NCBI GenBank assembly: GCA_964538875.1
Contig: CAZIHO010000040.1
Span: forward strand, 1 to 27,060
Origin: CAZIHO01 sp964538875
GTDB taxonomy: Bacteria; Pseudomonadota; Gammaproteobacteria; Chromatiales; Chromatiaceae
Direction: 5' to 3'
DNA length: 27,060 nucleotides
The position numbers and the translations under genes were made by a program. Positions 23,480 through 27,060 of this stretch are shown piece after piece (position 1 is the first letter of the stretch; each line of letters starts with the position of its first letter). The notes below the pieces were generated by a model that saw nothing but the letters and a program-made list of their open reading frames with translations, did no database searches and was not told the DNA's origin.

Positions 23480-23676
23480 TCCATATTCTTCTTCGTGGTT
23501 GTACAGGGTCTTTCACTATCCAAGGCGCGACCTGCGGACACCTCACTCCAGGCTTCCCGCCTGATAACGCCGTATCTTAGGATTTGTCAGTCCGCAGATA
23601 TTCAGCAAAACAATGCCCGCGCCTTCACCATCCCCGCTAGGCCACTCCTAGGCGGCCCCGAATTGCAGTTCACCCC

Positions 23677-24231
23677 ATGAATCGGCACAATCCAACGCTT
23701 ATGAAGGGTACTTTGAATAATTCCCCCATGCCACCGATCCTGGTCCTGGTCCTGCTGGCCGGGTTGTTGGGCATGACCGGCCCCATGGCTGACGATTGGA
23801 TCCTTCCCGATCTGGACGGCAAGCCCCGGAGCCTAGCCGAATTTAAGGGTAAATGGGTGGTGGTCAATTATTGGGCCACTTGGTGCCCGCCCTGCGTAGA
23901 GGAATTGGCGGAATTGGAACTATTTCATAGCGCCCACCAGGATCGAGACGCCTTGGTGGTCGGAATCAACATGGAAGACATTGAACCCGCCAAGCTGCGC
24001 CGGTTCCTGGATGACCAGTTGCTCAGCTTTCCGATTCTGCGGGATCGGCCCCGCCGCCAAACAGAATTGGGGGAGATCCCCGGCCTGCCCACCTCGTTTC
24101 TCATCGCCCCTTCCGGCACATTGGTGGCCCGGCGGGTAGGCCCGGTGACCAAGGCCCAGCTGGAACGCTCCATCGAACAATTCAAGGGTCGGGAGTCGGC
24201 TCGGGAACCGGGAAACGCCATTCATCAATAG
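23677..24231 (+). CDS. TlpA-like thioredoxin-fold protein, exported
   Basis: The protein is a TlpA/ResA-type thioredoxin with the active site YWATWCPPC (Cys70 and Cys73 from the first ATG), VVGINMEDIEPAKLRRFL, and the cis-proline loop GEIPGLPTSFLIAPSG. A hydrophobic stretch (PILVLVLLAGLLGMTGPMA) ahead of ADDWILPDLDGKP is a signal peptide or anchor, so it acts in the periplasm, probably as a thiol-disulfide reductant. Three starts are possible (23677, 23701, 23728); none has a good ribosome site, so the 184-residue form is provisional. No partner DsbD or cytochrome-c maturation gene is visible. acyP follows 40 bases later. Confidence 0.88.
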   Translation: MNRHNPTLMKGTLNNSPMPPILVLVLLAGLLGMTGPMADDWILPDLDGKPRSLAEFKGKWVVVNYWATWCPPCVEELAELELFHSAHQDRDALVVGINMEDIEPAKLRRFLDDQLLSFPILRDRPRRQTELGEIPGLPTSFLIAPSGTLVARRVGPVTKAQLERSIEQFKGRESAREPGNAIHQ

Positions 24232-24255
24232 ACAACCCAAGGCAAACGAACCAGC

Positions 24256-24260
24256 GGAGG
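24256..24260 (+). promoter_or_regulatory. Shine-Dalgarno supporting the TTG start of acyP
   Basis: GGAGG lies 11 bases before the TTG at 24272, a slightly long spacing. No in-frame ATG or GTG start lies closer to the conserved region. Confidence 0.5.
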
Positions 24261-24271
24261 TTTGGACTCAG

Positions 24272-24556
24272 TTGAACGAACAAACGCAGCGGATTTGTGT
24301 TTTATGCCTGGTCGCCGGGCGGGTTCAGGGCGTGTTTTTCCGTGCCAGTGCCCGGGAGCAAGCCCTGGGGCTGAATATCAAGGGTTACGCCCGCAACCTG
24401 CCAGACGGGCGAGTGGAAGTGTTGGCCTGCGGCCTGCCGGACGCCGTCCTGCAATTCAAGGAGTGGCTGCGGGTCGGTCCACCCGGTGCCCGGGTAACCG
24501 GCATCGCCTGCGAACCGGTGGACGAGCAAAATCCCCCGGATTTTCGGACATCCTGA
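24272..24556 (+). CDS. acyP: Acylphosphatase
   Basis: Acylphosphatase hydrolyses acyl phosphates such as 1,3-bisphosphoglycerate and carbamoyl phosphate. The 94-residue protein matches the family length and both catalytic signatures: GRVQGVFFRASAREQA with Arg24, and GYARNLPDGRVEV with Asn42. It starts at TTG. It lies between the TlpA-like gene (40 bases before) and sfsA (52 bases after), all rightward. Confidence 0.93.
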   Translation: MNEQTQRICVLCLVAGRVQGVFFRASAREQALGLNIKGYARNLPDGRVEVLACGLPDAVLQFKEWLRVGPPGARVTGIACEPVDEQNPPDFRTS

Positions 24557-24608
24557 TCTCCGTACCCCTGGGGCGCCGTCGCCCCGCCCCTACCCAAGGC
24601 ACCGGTCC

Positions 24609-25343
24609 ATGCGTTACCCCCCTCTGGTATCCGGGCGGCTCCTGCGCCGCTACCAGCGTTTTCTCGCGGACGTGACGCTCGACGACGGCCGCCAAGTCAC
24701 CGCCCACTGCCCCAACACCGGCAGCATGAAAACCTGTTGGCGGCCGGACGCGCCGGTGCAACTTAGCGCCAGCACCAATCCCAACCGGAAACTAGCCTGG
24801 ACCCTAGAGCGGATCGACATGGGCCAGGGTTGGATCGGCGTCAACACTGGCCTGGTCAATGGGGTGGTAGCGGCAGGCATCAGGGCTGGCCGTATACCGG
24901 CCCTGGCCGGCTACGGGGAGCTTCGCCGGGAAGTCACCCTGGATTGGCCGGGATTGCCCCGCAGCCGCCTGGATCTGGGCCTCTATCAGGGACCCGGCGC
25001 CGACACCCTGGTGGAAATCAAGAACGTGACCCTGTTGGACGGCGAATGCCTGCGCTTTCCAGACGCGGTGAGCGAGCGGGGCCGCAAGCACCTGGACCTG
25101 TTGGCGGAGGCCCACCGCCGGGGCTGGCGCAGCCTGATTCTCTTCGCCCTCAACCGCCCAGAGGGAAGTTGCTTTGGGCCGGCCTGGGACATCGATCCAG
25201 CCTACGCGAAGCGCTTGCAGGAAGTGGCAGCCCAAGGGGTCGAGGTACTGCCCATCCGCTTGCGCCACGGCGACCAGGACGTGGAAGTGGCGGAGCAAGT
25301 GCCCGCTAACTTGAACCAACCGGACCCGGTCATCGTTCCCTAA
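24609..25343 (+). CDS. sfsA: SfsA family protein (sugar fermentation stimulation / DNA-binding nuclease-like)
   Basis: The 244-residue protein is a full-length SfsA (E. coli 234). It shows PLVSGRLLRRYQRFLADVTL, HCPNTGSM, the PD-(D/E)xK-like core LVEIKNVTLLDG and FPDAVSERGRKHL. E. coli SfsA was isolated as a DNA-binding stimulator of maltose gene expression; the fold suggests a nuclease, but the biochemical role is unclear. Its stop overlaps the cpdA stop on the other strand (CTAA), so the two genes converge with no intergenic space. Confidence 0.94.
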   Translation: MRYPPLVSGRLLRRYQRFLADVTLDDGRQVTAHCPNTGSMKTCWRPDAPVQLSASTNPNRKLAWTLERIDMGQGWIGVNTGLVNGVVAAGIRAGRIPALAGYGELRREVTLDWPGLPRSRLDLGLYQGPGADTLVEIKNVTLLDGECLRFPDAVSERGRKHLDLLAEAHRRGWRSLILFALNRPEGSCFGPAWDIDPAYAKRLQEVAAQGVEVLPIRLRHGDQDVEVAEQVPANLNQPDPVIVP

Positions 25344-26116
25344 GCGGTTGTTTCCGGAATCCGGACCACGCCGGTGTCCAGCCGGCCGTCCCGCCACAAT
25401 TGCAGCCACCGGAAACCGGGCGCCTGGGAATCCAGGTCAAATCCGTTACTGAAGGCCAGAAACTGGGCGCTGGTCGAGGGGCTCGCCAACAGCCGAATAT
25501 GCTGATACCAGGCATCATAGACCTGATGGACGTGGCCCCAGAGCAGCGCCTTCACCTGGGCGTGGCCTGCCAGCAGTTCCAACAGTTGTGCACCATTGTC
25601 CACCCGCATCCGGTCCAGCCAGGTACTGCCCACCGGCACCGGGTTGTGGTGCAAACAGACCAGGGTCGGCAGATGCCGAAAACGCTCCAGATCGGCGCTC
25701 AGGCGCTGCAACTCCAGGTCCGCCAAGTGGCCGGAGGCGCTGCCGGGAACGCGGGTATTCAGGAACAACAGCGCCCAACCACCCTGGAGGCTGTGGGACA
25801 GCGTTCGCACCCAGCCCTGGTTGAGGTGGGTGGCCATGAGGCCGGGGTCGTCATGATTGCCCGGCAGGCAAAAGACCGGCACTTGGAAAGCCTCCAGCAG
25901 CGCCGCCAGGCGCCGGTAGCCGTCCGGCTGATCGTCGTGGACCAGGTCGCCGGTGGCCAGCAGCACATCCGGGGGGTCCGCTTGGCTGCGGAGATGTGCC
26001 AGCACCCGCTCCAGGCTAGCCTGACTATCACAGCCCATAAGGCAGCGACGGGGGTCCGCGAACAGATGGGTATCGGTGATCTGCACGACCCGCAGGGGGT
26101 TGTCATCAAGCTTCAT
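25340..26116 (-). CDS. cpdA: 3',5'-cyclic-AMP phosphodiesterase CpdA
   Basis: CpdA (Icc) is a class III metallo-phosphodiesterase that hydrolyses cAMP. The 258-residue product starts at the ATG at 26116, with GAGGAG seven bases upstream; an ATG at 26140 lies before that site. The calcineurin-type metal motifs are complete: ITDTHLF, ATGDLVHD, LPGNHDD, LHHNP and WGHVHQVYD. SPSTSAQFLAFSNGF near the C-terminus is typical of the CpdA group. It is read from about 170 bases downstream of fabA and converges on sfsA. Confidence 0.93.
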   Translation of the reverse strand: MKLDDNPLRVVQITDTHLFADPRRCLMGCDSQASLERVLAHLRSQADPPDVLLATGDLVHDDQPDGYRRLAALLEAFQVPVFCLPGNHDDPGLMATHLNQGWVRTLSHSLQGGWALLFLNTRVPGSASGHLADLELQRLSADLERFRHLPTLVCLHHNPVPVGSTWLDRMRVDNGAQLLELLAGHAQVKALLWGHVHQVYDAWYQHIRLLASPSTSAQFLAFSNGFDLDSQAPGFRWLQLWRDGRLDTGVVRIPETTA

Positions 26117-26123
26117 CCCGGCA

Positions 26124-26129
26124 CTCCTC
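26124..26129 (-). promoter_or_regulatory. Shine-Dalgarno deciding the cpdA start
   Basis: GAGGAG on the minus strand lies seven bases before the ATG at 26116. It excludes the longer form from 26140, whose start lies upstream of this site. Confidence 0.7.
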
Positions 26130-26153
26130 AATACCGGCATAAGGGATCGGTTG

Positions 26154-26181
26154 CCTAGCTGGCGATGCCAGTCAGGCTAGG
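26154..26181 (-). terminator. Hairpin between fabA and cpdA
   Basis: CTGGC-GAT-GCCAG forms a tight inner stem, and CCTAG/CTAGG pairs outside it across a five-base bulge. It lies about 110 bases after the fabA stop on the minus strand. It has no T-tract, so a terminator role is provisional. Confidence 0.4.
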
Positions 26182-26290
26182 TGGCGGCCCGACGGGGTGT
26201 GGGGAGACGGGGAACTCACCGGATGCACTGTGGATTTCGTCACCATCAAGTCCGTGCCTAACAGGCCTCGGGCCGGCGCCAGGCAGTCGA

Positions 26291-26806
26291 TCAAAAGCCC
26301 TCGGTGGATTGGAAGAGGCCCACCCGCAAATCCTTGGCGGTATAGATTTCCCGCCCGTCCACCGCCATCACGCCATCGGCGATGCCCATCACCAGACGGC
26401 GGGTGATCAGGCGCTTGACGTCGAGCCGGTAGCTGACCTGACGGGCCTTGGGCAGCACCTGCCCGGTGAAGCGAACCTCGCCGACCCCCAGGGCCCGTCC
26501 GCGACCCGGACTGCCACTCCAGCCAAGGAAGAATCCCAGCAGTTGCCACATGGCATCCAGCCCCAGGCAACCGGGCATCACCGGATCGCCAGGAAAGTGG
26601 CAATCAAAGAACCAGAGATCCGGCTGAATATCCAGCTCAGCCAGGATTTCGCCCTTGCCGAAGGCACCGCCACCGTCCGCGATCCGGGTTATCCGGTCGA
26701 TCATGAGCATATTCGGCATCGGCAACTGGGCGTTGCCGGGCCCAAACATCTCGCCACGTCCGCACTGGAGTAGTTGCTCACGATCAAATTGCGCCGTCAT
26801 CGACAT
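26291..26806 (-). CDS. fabA: 3-hydroxydecanoyl-ACP dehydratase/isomerase FabA
   Basis: FabA dehydrates beta-hydroxyacyl-ACP and isomerises trans-2-decenoyl-ACP to cis-3-decenoyl-ACP, the branch point for anaerobic unsaturated fatty-acid synthesis. From the ATG at 26806 the protein has 171 residues (E. coli 172). The active site CHFPGDPVMPGCLGLDAMWQ has His70 and Asp84 at the family positions, and ALGVGEVRFTGQVLP and the C-terminal DLRVGLFQ match throughout. An ATG at 26800 is equally usable; the open frame to 26881 is not homologous. Its usual partner fabB is not seen here. cpdA follows downstream. Confidence 0.96.
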   Translation of the reverse strand: MSMTAQFDREQLLQCGRGEMFGPGNAQLPMPNMLMIDRITRIADGGGAFGKGEILAELDIQPDLWFFDCHFPGDPVMPGCLGLDAMWQLLGFFLGWSGSPGRGRALGVGEVRFTGQVLPKARQVSYRLDVKRLITRRLVMGIADGVMAVDGREIYTAKDLRVGLFQSTEGF

Positions 26807-27060
26807 CAGTTCGGGTATCCTGCCAAGGGAAAAACGTGACAAACGGGAAAGGTTACTCCATTTTGGCGGAAAAATCCCCAACTACTGGCGACGCCCGCCC
26901 TAGGGGTTCCTTTAGCGGGCTTGTCTAGGGCAGCGCGGCGGTTTCCGTCTCATCGCGGGGGGGCTAGCGCAGGCCGGTGGCAACCGGGTGCGCGAATGGC
27001 GACGCCCCCGGCTCCACGGCAGTTAGTCCCCGTCTAGCGCGAGATCCCCGTGAACCCTAA

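Noticed and set aside
26882..27060. Possible gene at the right edge
   Set aside because: No start codon with a ribosome site or recognisable peptide was found on either strand in the last 180 bases; only an imperfect GCCCGC/GCGGGC repeat (26893-26920) is visible.

Overview
The window is ordinary chromosomal DNA from a GC-rich gammaproteobacterium. The evidence is a gammaproteobacterial gene set (BamC, FabA, UbiG, MltB, TruD, an E. coli-length YciO), gene pairs shared with enterics and pseudomonads (ispF-truD, PHP phosphatase-yciO, dapA-bamC, and mtaD-ubiG-HAD phosphatase in the PA3170-PA3172 order), and Gram-negative lipoprotein signals. The genus cannot be fixed from these genes. I see no transposase, integrase, CRISPR array, phage gene, rRNA or tRNA.

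Layout. Positions 1-119 hold the start of an exported Met/Gly/Ser-repeat protein read leftward. Positions 120-900 contain no credible gene but several stable hairpins. A rightward block follows (901-3982): ispF, truD, a TrpH-like PHP phosphatase and yciO. A leftward six-gene run (8840-4089) comprises a dCache-HAMP membrane sensor with no output domain, an NRDE/TANGO2 protein, an ArsS-type radical SAM enzyme, two glycosyltransferase-like proteins of the families usually found with it, and a small membrane protein. Intergenic 8841-9146 carries three consecutive perfect or near-perfect hairpins. Rightward mltB and uppP follow, then an AT-rich and then C-rich gap of about 790 bases, then pit and its DUF47/PhoU-like partner.

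A leftward block (20489-13866) holds mtaD, ubiG, a MupP/Gph phosphatase, a degenerate squalene/phytoene-synthase-like protein, dapA, bamC and a YycJ-like metallo-hydrolase. A YihY/BrkB membrane protein (rightward) converges on a 506-residue protein with a PilZ-like C-terminus (leftward). The right end has a TlpA-like thioredoxin, acyP and sfsA (rightward), with cpdA and fabA leftward.

Functionally most of the window is housekeeping: isoprenoid (IspF, UppP), ubiquinone (UbiG), lysine/peptidoglycan (DapA, MltB, MupP-like, UppP), outer-membrane assembly (BamC), unsaturated fatty acids (FabA), tRNA modification (TruD, YciO family), methylthioadenosine salvage (MtaD) and phosphate uptake (Pit). 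The best candidate for an undescribed system is the leftward 4089-8840 run, which joins an output-less sensor and an NRDE protein to the ArsS/transferase module behind a highly structured upstream region.
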